Source of the DNA: Melastoma dodecandrum
Taxonomy: Eukaryota > Streptophyta > Magnoliopsida > Myrtales > Melastomataceae
Direction of reading: 5' to 3'
Assembly: GCA_029817715.1 (NCBI GenBank)
Contig: JARUPY010000387.1
Coordinates: forward strand, 1,054,001-1,118,000
Length of the DNA: 64,000 bases
Part shown: in pieces, positions 21,951 to 32,061 of the stretch
Numbering within the stretch: the first letter of the stretch is position 1
Layout: each line of letters starts with the position of its first letter
Notes under the pieces: generated by a model
What the model was told of the DNA's origin: nothing
The model's database searches: none
Seen by the model: only the letters and a program-made list of their open reading frames with translations
Translations under genes and position numbers: made by a program

Positions 21951-22784
21951 CCGGAGAAGGCAGGTCGACGAGGGAAGACGAGTGGGAGGAGGGACCGGAG
22001 GACGTCCGTCGGTGAACCAGAGGAGGAAGCACACCAAAAAAAAAAAAAAAAACGAATGGGGAGGGGGGCTCTTTCTGTTTTCTTTTCTGTTTTTTTTTTT
22101 CTCTTCTTTCTTGTTCTGTTTCAACAACCCCCCGTCCCCCAACATTCCTCTTTATCAAACTCTAATCTCGCTGCACCCTGAAGCTTCCTCCGATAGCTCC
22201 TCGGGAGGGACAACCGAAAGCCATCCGCTCGTAAATAAACCAGCATCGAAGAGCACTTATCCTTGACTCTTCCCAGACCCCAACTCATCTCCAATTCAAA
22301 TGCCTTCCACAGCCTCAATGCAAACATTGTAAATTTCGTAAATTTTGCGAAGATCATGCTCGGAAAGAGGTTGGTTCAACAATTGATTTCATCTCCATTT
22401 GCTAAGTACACCGAAAAAGATAAGTGGCGTTGCACAAGTGTTGTCAAGGTAAACCAGTTTGAGATCGAAGAATCCCTTGGCATCTATACTGAGCGATCAA
22501 TACATAACGCATAAGTGCAATAACTAAGCCCAAGCAAGAAAGAAAGGGAAAACGAATCAGAATTGTTGATGAAAAAGTCCGAGCAGTTGGAAATGGCTTT
22601 GAGTTGGGAGATGAAGTTGACACGGTTCCGCAGGCGTGAGGGAGACCGAGTTCGGGAGGGCAGCCAGGTTACTTGGTATTTGATAGGAGTTGGTAAAGTC
22701 TCTATGATCCGCAACAACGACAGTGGACTTGGTGATTGAGCTCTGTAAGACTTCCCTCCAACCAAACCCAGTCAAAGTTTCTGC

Positions 22785-22794
22785 TATATAAATA
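22785..22794 (+). promoter_or_regulatory. TATA box of GLP4
   Basis: TATATAAATA, same sequence and spacing to the ATG as for GLP3. Confidence 0.65.
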
Positions 22795-22881
22795 TGGATC
22801 AGGGCAAGATGTCCCAAACACATCCGAACCCAAAAGCATAACAACAGCAAATCTGCATACGCCTCGATCCTGTACATCGCC

Positions 22882-23550
22882 ATGAAGCTCCTCGGCACCC
22901 TTCTGATCCTTGCTCTCGCTGCAGCCACCGTCTCTGCTTATGACCCCAGTCCTCTTCAAGATATTTGTGTGGCAGTGAACAGCACCAAGGATGCGGTTTT
23001 CGTCAACGGCAAGTTCTGCAAGGACCCAAAGCTTTCCACCGCAGATGATTTCGTCTTCACCGGGTTCAGGGCTCCAGGAAACACGTCCAACCCTCTCGGC
23101 TCGAAGGTGACTCAGGGGTTCGTCGACCAATTCCCCGGGATCAACACTCTCGGGATATCCATGGCTCGCCTGGACTTCGCGCCGTACGGTTTGAACCCGC
23201 CCCACATCCATCCTCGCGGCACGGAGATCCTGGTTGTAGTCGAAGGCACTTTGTTTGTGGGTTTCGTCACCTCGAACCAGCTCGGGAATCGCCTCTTCAC
23301 CAAGGTCCTGTATCCAGGAGACGTTTTCGTCTTCCCCATCGGCCTCATTCACTTCCAGCTTAACATCGGTAAGACCAACGCGGTGGCCTTCTCGGGCCTG
23401 AGCAGTCAAAATCCAGGACTCATAGTGGTAGCCAACAACGTGTTCGGATCAACCCCGCCAATCTCGCCCGATGTCCTGACCAAGGCCTTCCAGGTTGACG
23501 GGAAGGTCGTAAAGTACCTCCAGTCCCAGTTCTGGACGGACAACAACTAA
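22882..23550 (+). CDS. Germin-like protein GLP4, array copy 2
   Basis: Intronless, 222 residues, same protein as GLP3 with all cupin ligands, cysteines and signal peptide. It is the only copy with GCA at Ala31 and differs from GLP3 by synonymous changes only. It shares promoter class A with GLP3 over about 740 bp upstream. Its 3' side lacks the gypsy insertion, and the copia element begins about 1.46 kb after its stop codon. Confidence 0.96.
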   Translation: MKLLGTLLILALAAATVSAYDPSPLQDICVAVNSTKDAVFVNGKFCKDPKLSTADDFVFTGFRAPGNTSNPLGSKVTQGFVDQFPGINTLGISMARLDFAPYGLNPPHIHPRGTEILVVVEGTLFVGFVTSNQLGNRLFTKVLYPGDVFVFPIGLIHFQLNIGKTNAVAFSGLSSQNPGLIVVANNVFGSTPPISPDVLTKAFQVDGKVVKYLQSQFWTDNN

Positions 23551-23909
23551 AACAACAATTTCCCACTGGATTGGTTTCTAGTAACCGATTGATTGTATTG
23601 ATCATAATTTGAATAATGGCAGTTCGTAGCCTCGATGGAAATAATTAAAAGGATCGTTGCTTGATTATCCTCGTCTTCCTTTCTGCTTCGGAACAAATCA
23701 ATACCCACTCACTAATCTACTCCGACGACTAAATGATTTCGTAAACGGATAACTTGTGATCGGACAAATGTGGCGAAACAGTTTCCGATGAAATTTCGTC
23801 TGACATCGAACAACATAAAGGATGTACCGTTGGTGTATCAAAGGTTAAGCTAGGACCAAATATTGCCCACCCACAGAGATGCCGTCACTAGTAGGATCGA
23901 TCCGTAAGC
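23551..23909 (+). other. 3' flank of GLP4
   Basis: Module 3' UTR and spacer, non-coding. Confidence 0.5.
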
Positions 23910-24042
23910 ATGGCATCCGCTTATGGATCGGTCTTTGGTTCACAGCCTCCAATCTCCGCCGACGTCCTCACAAAGGCCTGCCTTTCAGGTGGACAGGAAG
24001 GTTGTCAAGTACCTCCAATCGCAGTTCTGGTGGGACAACTAA
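23910..24042 (+). pseudogene. GLP C-terminal relic (module U2)
   Basis: Same relic as at 17659, with the same four-base GCCT addition that breaks the frame. The shared defect ties modules U1 and U2 together. Confidence 0.8.
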
Positions 24043-24633
24043 ATCAAACTCCATTCTGCCATCACCCGGATTTCATTCAAGATTCATTTCTCATTGTACG
24101 ATTCTTCTGCTTTCAAATAATGTCGGACTTGCGCCATCCGCAAGCCATTCGGAAGTAATACCGGACTTCGAGTTCATTCCCCATATCATATATCATTTTT
24201 AAGCACGTTGTCCAACTACATCCCGCCTGATTGTCGACAAAACCCAGACTTCCGGAACTTCGGTTTCCCGGTGCGAATCTCTTCCAGCATCAACAGCGAC
24301 TAAGAAAATGTTCATTCCTCCTGGTCGAGTTAACCCCAGCAGATTAGGATTAGGGATAACCAGTAACGATCTAACTTGGTCAAGCCCCTTTTCGAACAAG
24401 CATACTAAAATAGATCATCAGGACCTGTTTTGCCCGGTCTTCCCTGGTTTATTTAATTCTTGTACACACAGTGAATAACCGGCGGCATAAGTTATAGAGA
24501 TGTTTTATTTGTTCCTGGAATCAATTCTTAAACATAATGACTTGCATCATTGTTAATCCTAAGTTTATGTCCGTAAAATGAGAAAGAAAAAACTTTTCTA
24601 TTGTGTGGAAAGTCAAATATAAATGTTGAGATA

Positions 24634-24655
24634 ATTCAAAAAAAATTTTTTGAAT
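24634..24655. repeat. Perfect 22-bp palindrome ATTCA8T6GAAT type
   Basis: ATTC, eight A, six T, GAAT. The inverted arms pair fully. It lies just after the gypsy target site. The corresponding sites at about 43480 and 58843 have the same or one-base altered form. Confidence 0.7.
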
Positions 24656-25007
24656 GAGCTATATATATCACTATTCGAAAGATTAAATTGAAAAGAAAAG
24701 CTATGAACAAATGTAGAATCAAGAAGACAAAGGAACGGTCTTGTTATAGCAAATATCAAGCAAAAACTTGTTGGAAATATGATATTACGGCGTAATATCT
24801 AGATAATTTCGCTCTCGCGTATTCATACCCTAAAATTTCTAAAGGTCGAAAAAGCTGAACTAATAACTCCTCCCACCAACCAAGGGCGCGGTCGCGCTTC
24901 CACAAAATGCAAGTCCTACACCACTTCTTCTCTTTCATTAACATCCCGGCACACCTTCTCTATCTAGAATAAGATGAAATCAGCTCTGTTCTTGGACCGG
25001 TACAGAA
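24656..25007. other. Inter-module spacer E
   Basis: Spacer found again at 43476-43856 and 58839-59219. A 62-codon minus-strand frame (24944-24756) is kept in the copy at 43790-43602 but has no family match that I know. Best taken as non-coding spacer. Confidence 0.5.
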
Positions 25008-25012
25008 GTCTA

Positions 25013-25394
25013 TGTTAAAGATCAACAACTACTTTCAAAGGTTCTCGAAGGTACTAGAAAGTTCTCGAATAATCCGGTAAGTTTCTAGATAAATTTAGAA
25101 TTCTCTAGAACATATTAGAAACTTGGAGAAGTTTTTAGAAAATTCTAGAGGATCAATCCTAACCGTACATGTGGAATAATCCTAGCCGTAGATTGAGGAG
25201 GCCAACTAGTATAAATAGAGGTGAGGAGCCTCATTTGTAAAATCATCCAATTATCCAAGAATCCATGTATTTGAAGTAGTGGAGTATTGGCTTCAAGTGA
25301 TAGTGTTTCACTTCCTCTTCTTCCGAGCTTAGGAGTTCGAAGTCTGCTCAAAGACTAGCGTTCGCCTTGTTCAACGCTAAGTCGAGATCCAACA
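25013..25394 (+). repeat. Copia 5' LTR
   Basis: 382 bp, with a TATA box (GTATAAATAG) around 25209-25218. The next bases lead into the primer binding site. Confidence 0.95.
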
Positions 25395-25396
25395 TT

Positions 25397-25408
25397 TGGT
25401 ATCAGAGC
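25397..25408 (+). other. Copia primer binding site (initiator tRNA-Met)
   Basis: TGGTATCAGAGC, the standard plant copia PBS complementary to the 3' end of initiator tRNA-Met, two bases after the LTR. Confidence 0.92.
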
Positions 25409-25435
25409 GAGGTTGGTCGGGTTGTTGGGGTCGAG

Positions 25436-25589
25436 CTGCCGAAGTCCAGCGGTGATTCTGCCGAAGTCCAGCGGAGGTTTTGCCGAAGTGTCGCGGAGGT
25501 TCTGCAGAAATATAACAGAGGTTCTGCCGAAGTCTCGCGGACGTTTTGCAAAAATATAGCGGAGGTTCTGCCGAAGTTCTATCAAGGAA
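25436..25589 (+). repeat. 22-bp tandem repeats in the copia leader
   Basis: Six full units and one partial of 22 bp each (type CTGCCGAAGTCCAGCGGAGG plus TT) fill the leader between PBS and gag. The phase is strict although single bases vary. They lie outside the polyprotein frame. Confidence 0.9.
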
Positions 25590-25657
25590 GCTGCAATCCG
25601 GGATTGCGTTGGGCATAGGTCGGGGACCAGGCTACGCTTCCAGAAAGTAAATTAGGT

Positions 25658-28600
25658 ATGGCAGAATTTAATAATGTCGGCATGATGAAGAAATTAAACA
25701 ACCAGAATTATAGCACGTGGAAGACGTGCATGGAGTCATATCTCCAAGGCCAAGATCTCTGGGAGATCATTGGTGGAAGTGAGACAACTCCACCGGAGGA
25801 AGATGCTGTCGCTTTGAGGAAATGGCGAATTAAGGCAGGGAAGGCCATGTTCGCCATAAAGACTACTATAGAGGAGGAAATGCTTGAGCATATAAGGTAC
25901 GCCACTACTCCAAAAGATGCCTGGGATATACTAGCGACTAGGTTCTCTAAAAAGAATGATATGAGACTACAGTTGCTAGAGAATGACTTGCTGGCAGTTA
26001 GACAAGGAGATTTAGGAATTAACCAATTCTTTACAAAAGTAAAGTCTATTTGCCGGGAGATATCAGAGTTAGACCCAGGATCCAGGATTAGCGATGATAG
26101 GATGAGGAGGATTATTATCCATGGCTTAAGGCCAGAATATAGGGGATTTATTGCGGCGGTGCAAGGATGGCCCACGCCGCCATCGCTAGAAGACCTGGAA
26201 AATTTGCTAGCTAATCAGGAGACGCTGGCAAAACAGATGGCGGACGTAACTTTGAAAAATGAAGAAGAGGCTCTATATAGCAACAGAGGGAGAAACTCTG
26301 CTACATATAAGAGGCCTGAGAATAGAAAATTCTCTCGAGGTGGTAGAGGTGGACGGCGTGAGCACCAACTGTCTAGACCACAACATGAGAAACGAGAAGA
26401 CAAACTAGCACAGCGAAACGATGAAAAATGCTTCAACTGTGGAAAGAAGGGCCACTATGTGAGAGACTGCTGGTTCAAGAAGAAGAACGTGGAAGGAAAT
26501 GCTGCCACGTCAGCCAATCAAGAAGGAGATAAATCTGAAGATGAATGGAACCTTGAAGCATCTCTCGCTGTGATGGAAGAAGATCAGTTGTTGGAAGACC
26601 AGGCTCTTGCAGTAGTTCACAACAACTCTGTGAACTATGCAGAGAACTGGATATTTGACTCGGGGTGCTCCAACCATATGACAGGTGACGAGGAGAAGCT
26701 ACGGGAGCTATCAGAATACAAAGGACAGCGAGTCGTCGTCACCGCCAACAACTCCAGACTACCTATCGCTCATGTCGGGAAGACTGTTATTGACGTCGAT
26801 GATGGTGCCAACAAAGTGCAACTCCAAGGAGTCTACCATGTCCCTGGGATAAAGAAGAATCTTCTGTCAGTAGCCCAACTGACAGCCCCTGGTAATTTCG
26901 TGGTGTTCGGACCTGATGACGTCAAGGTCTACCACGAGTTGAAGTTTTCTGGGACGCCGATCATGGAAGGACGGAAGGTAAACTCCATCTATGTGATGTC
27001 AGCAGAATCGGCATACATAGACAAGGTGAAGAGGAATGAGACAGCTGACCTGTGGCACGAGAGGCTTGGACACGTCGGATACCACAAGTTAAAGGTGATG
27101 ATGAGCAAGGAGATGTTGAAGGGTCTCCCGCAGCTAGAAGTAAACGTCGACAACGTCTGCTCAGGCTGCCAGTACGGTAAAGCACACCAGTTACCGTACG
27201 AAGAATCCAAGTACAGGGCTGAGAAACCATTGCAGTTGATCCACTCGGATGTATTCGGTCCAGTGAAACATCCATCAATAGGTGGCTGTAGATACATGGT
27301 GACTTTCATCGACGACTACTCAAGGTACGTCTGGGTATACTTCATGAAAGAAAAGTCAGAAGCCCTACAGAAGTTCATAGAGTTCAAGATCAAGGTGGAG
27401 AGCGATCTGCAGACGAAGGTGAAGTGCCTACGTACTGACAACGGGGGAGAATATACCTCCCGGGAGTTTGGAGAATACCTAAAGGCGAACAGGATAAGAC
27501 GACAGTTAACTTGTCCCCACACGCCACAGCAGAACGGGGTGGCAGAAAGGAAGAACAGGCATCTTGCAGAAGTATGCAGAAGCATGTTGCACGCCAGAAA
27601 TGTCCCAGGAAGATATTGGGCAGAGTGCATGAAAACGGCTGCAGATGTTGCAAATAGGCTACCCCAAGCTCGCCTCAAGTTCAAGACACCCTTCGAGCTA
27701 CTATGGAAGATGAAGCCTACAGTAAGCCACTTTCGAGTCTTTGGGTGTGTTTGTTATGTCTTCATCCCTAGCCACTTGCGGAGCAAGTTCGACAAGAAGG
27801 CGACCAAGTGTATCTTCGTAGGATACGACACAGAGAGGAAAGGATGGAGATGCTGCGATCCTACGACCAACAAGTGCACTGTATCAAGGAATGTTGTCTT
27901 CGATGAAGCAACTTCTTGGTGGCCGCCCTCAACAATAGAAGAAGACAAGGAGCACATGAAGCAGAGGGAGCAAATAACCCTAAAACCAACCATTGAGGAA
28001 AATAATGACACAGAAGAAGAGAGACCTTGGCAAACAGGAGTGTACCAGAGGTCCTCTGAAGAGAATGCAGTAGAAGAAGAAATTGGTGACGGGATAACAC
28101 CGTTGAGAAGATCTACAAGGCAACGGAGGTCACCAACACGGTACATAGAAGTAGCACTTGCAGAAGATATGGATCCACATGAGCCCTCAACTTATGAAGA
28201 AGCATCAAAACATAAGGTGTGGCAAGATGCTATGCAAGAAGAAATTCGGGCCTTAGAAGAAAACCAGACTTGGGAGTTGGTTCCCAAACCTAGCGAGGTA
28301 AGACCCATATCCTGCAAATGGGTGTATAAGGTGAAGACTCGTCCCGACGGATCCGTGGAAAGATACAAGGCCCGTCTTGTCGCTCGCGGATTCTCTCAAC
28401 AGTATGGCTTGGACTATGACGAGACATTCAGTCCAGTTGCAAAGATGACAACTGTCAGAGTTCTACTAGCCCTAGCAGCAAGTAAGTCCTGGACGCTCTG
28501 GCAGATGGACGTGAAGAATGCTTTTCTACACGGAGAATTAGATAGAGCAATCTACATGGAGCAACCTCAGGGCTTTACAGACAAGGACCGTCCTACCTAT

Positions 28601-29719
28601 GTCTACAAACTAAGGAAAGCATTATATGGACTGAAGCAAGCGCCAAGAGCTTGGTACGGCAAGATTGCAGAGTTCTTAGTGGAGAGTGGATATACTCTCG
28701 CTATCGCCGACTCAAGTCTCTTTGTCAAAGTCAAACAAGAGAAGATCACAGTGGTGCTCGTATATGTGGATGATCTCATCATCACAGGTGATGATGACAT
28801 GGAGGCCAAGCAGATCAAAGAGAATCTCTCAGTGCGTTTCCACATGAAGGAGCTCGGAGAGTTGAAGCACTTCTTGGGACTAGAAGTTGATCGACCTTCA
28901 GCAGGCATATTTCTCTGTCAAGAGAAATATGCAAAAGAGTTACTAAAGAAATATGGGATGTCAGAGTGCAAGCCAATATCAACACCTATGGAGGTCAACG
29001 CAAAGCTTAGTGCAAATGAAGGCAAAGATCTAGAAGACTCGACGATGTATCGTCAACTGGTAGGGAGCTTAATCTACTTGACACATACAAGGCCGGATAT
29101 CTCATATGCAGTCGGACTGGTAAGCAGATTTATGCAAGCTCCTAAGAAGCCTCACCTCGAGGCGGTACGCAGAATATTGAGATACATCAAGGGTACGTTG
29201 AACTATGGGGTGTTGTATAAAAGGGAAGGAGATTGCAGACTTGCCGGTTACTGTGATGCTGATTATGCTGGAGATCGTGATACTCGAAGATCTACCACAG
29301 GGTATGTTTTCAGTATTGCAGGGGGAGCGGTCTCGTGGTGCAGTAAAAGACAACCAACGGTTTCGCTCTCAACAACAGAAGCAGAGTATAGAGCTGCAGC
29401 CACCGCAACACAAGAAGCTACATGGCTAATGCAGCTCATGCAAGATCTCCACCAACAAATCGACTATGCAGTTCCCTTATCATGTGATAATAAGTCCGCA
29501 ATTCAGCTAGCTGAAAATCCAGTATTCCACGCAAGAACCAAGCATGTGGAGGTCCATTATCACTTCTTGCGAGAGAAAGTATTACAAGGAGATATCAAGC
29601 TTCAATATATTATCACAAAGGATCAGCTAGCAGATATCTTCACCAAAGGACTAAACGGAAGCAAGCTCGAGGAATTTCGAGTACAACTCGGTATGATAAA
29701 AAGAGAAAGTAGTCGTTGA
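25658..29719 (+). CDS. Copia gag-pol polyprotein, intact
   Basis: 1353 residues without stop or frameshift. Domains in order: gag with the KLNNQNYSTWKTCMESYL start; zinc knuckle with Cys258, Cys261, His266 and Cys271; aspartic protease with Asp334 in FDSGCSNHM; integrase zinc-binding region from His467; integrase core triad Asp531, Asp594 and Glu630; reverse transcriptase with YVDD at 1036-1039; RNase H with Asp1200 in CDADYAGD and the LSTTEAEY motif. This order (integrase before RT) defines Ty1/copia. All catalytic residues are present, so the element may still be able to move. It is a mobile-element gene, not a host gene. I do not assign the copia lineage. Confidence 0.97.
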   Translation: MAEFNNVGMMKKLNNQNYSTWKTCMESYLQGQDLWEIIGGSETTPPEEDAVALRKWRIKAGKAMFAIKTTIEEEMLEHIRYATTPKDAWDILATRFSKKNDMRLQLLENDLLAVRQGDLGINQFFTKVKSICREISELDPGSRISDDRMRRIIIHGLRPEYRGFIAAVQGWPTPPSLEDLENLLANQETLAKQMADVTLKNEEEALYSNRGRNSATYKRPENRKFSRGGRGGRREHQLSRPQHEKREDKLAQRNDEKCFNCGKKGHYVRDCWFKKKNVEGNAATSANQEGDKSEDEWNLEASLAVMEEDQLLEDQALAVVHNNSVNYAENWIFDSGCSNHMTGDEEKLRELSEYKGQRVVVTANNSRLPIAHVGKTVIDVDDGANKVQLQGVYHVPGIKKNLLSVAQLTAPGNFVVFGPDDVKVYHELKFSGTPIMEGRKVNSIYVMSAESAYIDKVKRNETADLWHERLGHVGYHKLKVMMSKEMLKGLPQLEVNVDNVCSGCQYGKAHQLPYEESKYRAEKPLQLIHSDVFGPVKHPSIGGCRYMVTFIDDYSRYVWVYFMKEKSEALQKFIEFKIKVESDLQTKVKCLRTDNGGEYTSREFGEYLKANRIRRQLTCPHTPQQNGVAERKNRHLAEVCRSMLHARNVPGRYWAECMKTAADVANRLPQARLKFKTPFELLWKMKPTVSHFRVFGCVCYVFIPSHLRSKFDKKATKCIFVGYDTERKGWRCCDPTTNKCTVSRNVVFDEATSWWPPSTIEEDKEHMKQREQITLKPTIEENNDTEEERPWQTGVYQRSSEENAVEEEIGDGITPLRRSTRQRRSPTRYIEVALAEDMDPHEPSTYEEASKHKVWQDAMQEEIRALEENQTWELVPKPSEVRPISCKWVYKVKTRPDGSVERYKARLVARGFSQQYGLDYDETFSPVAKMTTVRVLLALAASKSWTLWQMDVKNAFLHGELDRAIYMEQPQGFTDKDRPTYVYKLRKALYGLKQAPRAWYGKIAEFLVESGYTLAIADSSLFVKVKQEKITVVLVYVDDLIITGDDDMEAKQIKENLSVRFHMKELGELKHFLGLEVDRPSAGIFLCQEKYAKELLKKYGMSECKPISTPMEVNAKLSANEGKDLEDSTMYRQLVGSLIYLTHTRPDISYAVGLVSRFMQAPKKPHLEAVRRILRYIKGTLNYGVLYKREGDCRLAGYCDADYAGDRDTRRSTTGYVFSIAGGAVSWCSKRQPTVSLSTTEAEYRAAATATQEATWLMQLMQDLHQQIDYAVPLSCDNKSAIQLAENPVFHARTKHVEVHYHFLREKVLQGDIKLQYIITKDQLADIFTKGLNGSKLEEFRVQLGMIKRESSR

Positions 29720-29726
29720 GGGGGAG
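29717..29726 (+). other. Copia polypurine tract
   Basis: TGAGGGGGAG directly before the 3' LTR; it primes plus-strand synthesis. It overlaps the stop codon of the polyprotein. Confidence 0.85.
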
Positions 29727-30108
29727 TGTTAAAGATCAACAACTACTTTCAAAGGTTCTCGAAGGTACTAGAAAGTTCTCGAATAATCCGGTAAGTTTCT
29801 AGATAAATTTAGAATTCTCTAGAACATATTAGAAACTTGGAGAAGTTTTTAGAAAATTCTAGAGGATCAATCCTAACCGTACATGTGGAATAATCCTAGC
29901 CGTAGATTGAGGAGGCCAACTAGTATAAATAGAGGTGAGGAGCCTCATTTGTAAAATGATCCAAGAATCCAAGAATCCAAGTATTTGAAGTAGTGGAGTG
30001 TTGGCTTCAAGTGATAGTGTTTCACTTCCTCTTCTTCCGAGCTTAGGAGTTCGAAGTCTGCTCAAAGACTAGCGTTCGCCTTGTTCAATGCTAAGTCGAG
30101 ATCCAACA
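29727..30108 (+). repeat. Copia 3' LTR
   Basis: 382 bp, near-identical to the 5' LTR; most differences cluster in the 25246-25275 equivalent region. Confidence 0.95.
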
Positions 30109-30613
30109 GTCTAAACACGAACATAATTAAATTATCGTGTCACCCTGTTCATGAATTGTTCAAATCTCGTCGCTATAAACCAGTTCGAGATCGAAGAACA
30201 CCTCAGTATGTGAACCGAGTCGCCAATTACGTAATGAATAAGTTCACATGATTACAAATATAAAACATAACCCCGAGATTGGTAACAGGAGAGCAGTCCC
30301 AGTTCAAGCACAAGCCCAGGTTTTACTAAAAGTGGGGCCTCACTTTGCATGTCAGAGAGTAAAGAAAAATCAGGACTGATGAAGAAGGAGTCCAGGGCAG
30401 TTGGATTTGGAAGGTGGCGGAATGGCTTTGAGTCTGGGACACACGATTCCATGGCACGACCGGGACCAAGTTCAAGGAGGGGGGGAGCAGGCAGGTTGCT
30501 CGGTATTGGTAGTTGGATATGGTCGCGGTGATACTCAACAACAAGAGTGGACTTGGTGATGGGAGAGCTCCTTAATACTTCCCTCCTACCAAACCCAGTC
30601 AAACATTGTGGTG

Positions 30614-30620
30614 TATAAAT
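30614..30620 (+). promoter_or_regulatory. TATA box of GLP5
   Basis: TATAAAT about 89 bp before the ATG, in class B context (TGTGGTGTATAAATATGG). Confidence 0.65.
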
Positions 30621-30708
30621 ATGGATCAGGGCAAGATGTCCCAAACACATCCGAACCCAAAAGCATAACAACAGCAAATCTGCATACGCCTCGATCCTGT
30701 ACATCGCC

Positions 30709-31377
30709 ATGAAGCTCCTCGGCACCCTTCTGATCCTTGCTCTCGCTGCAGCCACCGTCTCTGCTTATGACCCCAGTCCTCTTCAAGATATTTGTGTGGC
30801 CGTGAACAGCACCAAGGATGCGGTTTTCGTCAACGGCAAGTTCTGCAAGGACCCAAAGCTTTCCACCGCAGATGATTTCGTCTTCACCGGGTTCAGGGCT
30901 CCAGGAAACACGTCCAACCCTCTCGGCTCGAAGGTGACTCAGGGGTTCGTCGACCAATTCCCCGGGATCAACACTCTCGGGATATCCATGGCTCGCCTGG
31001 ACTTCGCGCCGTACGGTTTGAACCCGCCCCACATCCATCCTCGCGGCACGGAGATCCTGGTTGTAGTCGAAGGCACTTTGTTTGTGGGTTTCGTCACCTC
31101 GAACCAGCTCGGGAATCGCCTCTTCACCAAGGTCCTGTATCCAGGAGACGTTTTCGTCTTCCCCATCGGCCTCATTCACTTCCAGCTTAACATCGGTAAG
31201 ACCAACGCGGTGGCCTTCTCGGGCCTTAGCAGTCAAAATCCGGGACTCATAGTGGTAGCCAACAACGTGTTCGGATCAACCCCGCCAATCTCGCCCGATG
31301 TCCTGACCAAGGCCTTCCAGGTTGACGGGAAGGTCGTAAAGTACCTCCAGTCCCAGTTCTGGACGGACAACAACTAA
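30709..31377 (+). CDS. Germin-like protein GLP5, array copy 3
   Basis: Intronless, 222 residues, same protein as GLP3. It shares CTT at Leu173 and CCG at Pro178 with GLP6 only. Signal peptide, disulfide pair, glycosylation sites and the four metal ligands are intact. It lies downstream of the copia 3' LTR, separated by about 600 bp of class B upstream sequence, so it keeps its own TATA box and leader. Confidence 0.96.
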   Translation: MKLLGTLLILALAAATVSAYDPSPLQDICVAVNSTKDAVFVNGKFCKDPKLSTADDFVFTGFRAPGNTSNPLGSKVTQGFVDQFPGINTLGISMARLDFAPYGLNPPHIHPRGTEILVVVEGTLFVGFVTSNQLGNRLFTKVLYPGDVFVFPIGLIHFQLNIGKTNAVAFSGLSSQNPGLIVVANNVFGSTPPISPDVLTKAFQVDGKVVKYLQSQFWTDNN

Positions 31378-31756
31378 AATAACAATTTCCCACTGTATTG
31401 GTTTCTAGTGACTGATTGAGTGTATTGATCATAATTTGAATAATGGCAGTTCGTAGCCTCGATGGAAATAATTAAAAGGATTGTTGCTTGATTATCCTCG
31501 TCTTCCTTTCTGCTTCGGAACAAATCAATGCCCACTCACTAATCTGCTCCGACGACGAAATGATTTCGTAAACGGATAACTTGTGATCGGACATATGTGG
31601 CGAAACTGTTTCCGATGAATTTTGGTCTTTAGCATTGACATCGAACAACATAAAGGATGTACCGTTGGTGTATCAAAGGTTAAGCTAGGACCAAATATTG
31701 CCCCCTACAGAGATGCTGTCACTAGTAGGATCGATCCATAAGCATGGTGGCATCCG

Positions 31757-32061
31757 AAACCACTACTCATGTCTGCAGTGTCGAGAGGCTTTTAGAGCCA
31801 ACTCCTATGGTCCACATTCTGGTTTTCAATGGGCTTCAGTTCTTCCCTGCATTATTTTGAAGGGATCTTTAGACTGATTGTGTTCCGACCGACCATTCTA
31901 TATGTTGTCGATTGCAGCCAGATTAACGACGAAAAGAAAACAAGAGAAACACAAACACCCAGGATTTTACGTGGTTCGGCCAAGATAGCCTACGTCCACG
32001 GGCAGAGAGTATTCTATTAATTCAAGAGCCGTCGTCCCAATTGCCTTGTCCCCACAATAAA
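31757..32061. mobile_element. Unrelated LTR-like fragment at a module junction
   Basis: About 300 bp that match no other part of the window. The stretch around 31965-32005 (TTTTACGTGGTTCGGCC followed by CTACGTCCACGGG) is a word often seen at the ends of plant LTRs. It replaces the rest of the GLP relic, the module end, the GTTGA site and the first part of the gypsy LTR. Confidence 0.45.

Larger units (their letters stand above)
18380..22141 (-). mobile_element. Gypsy (Tat-type) LTR, truncated, after GLP3
   Basis: On the plus strand it starts TGTGCGTCC directly after GTTGA at 18375-18379, as in the LTRs at 46198 and 61562. It runs through the same sequence as those LTRs to the CCCGTCCCCCAA block and then stops abruptly at 22141, where module U2 begins. 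The last 600 bp or so of the LTR, seen at 34069-34697, are missing. It carries the extra 490-bp segment (about 20118-20606) and the 55-bp repeats. No internal gypsy region follows, so this is a solo or broken LTR. Confidence 0.8.
22142..25012 (+). repeat. GLP array module U2 (contains GLP4), with empty gypsy site
   Basis: Repeats module U1 from its left edge. At 24625-24640 it reads GTTGAGATAATTC with no LTR between, which is the pre-insertion state of the site filled at 18375, 46193 and 61557. It continues through a 380-bp spacer to the copia insertion. Confidence 0.85.
25013..30108 (+). mobile_element. Complete Ty1/copia retrotransposon with target duplication
   Basis: 5096 bp with 382-bp LTRs that start TGTTAAAG and end CCAACA. 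A perfect 5-bp target duplication GTCTA lies at 25008-25012 and 30109-30113. By eye the LTRs differ at six positions, which points to a fairly recent insertion. PBS, leader, one uninterrupted gag-pol frame, polypurine tract and 3' LTR follow in order. It sits in the spacer between modules U2 and U3. Removing it leaves a GLP4-to-GLP5 distance of 2726 bp, the normal module period. Confidence 0.97.
30114..31756 (+). repeat. GLP array module U3 (contains GLP5), 3' truncated
   Basis: Module with promoter class B, matching 43857 and 59220 onward. The 3' flank follows the other modules until about 31756, within the start of the GLP relic, and then changes to unrelated sequence. Confidence 0.8.

Noticed and set aside
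21661..22158. Long frames on both strands through the LTR (also at 33595 and 49038)
   Set aside because: Generated by the 55-bp GC-rich repeats and A/T runs; no conserved protein.
24634..24655. Palindrome as a transcription terminator hairpin
   Set aside because: Such terminators are bacterial; this is plant nuclear DNA, and the palindrome is an AT-rich spacer feature.
24756..24944. 62-codon minus frame in spacer E, also at 43602
   Set aside because: Kept only because the spacer was duplicated; not open in the copy at about 58960-59150.
25355..25618. Periodic frames (NLRYIFAKRPRDFG type) in the copia leader
   Set aside because: By-product of the 22-bp tandem repeat; lies outside gag-pol and has no start context.
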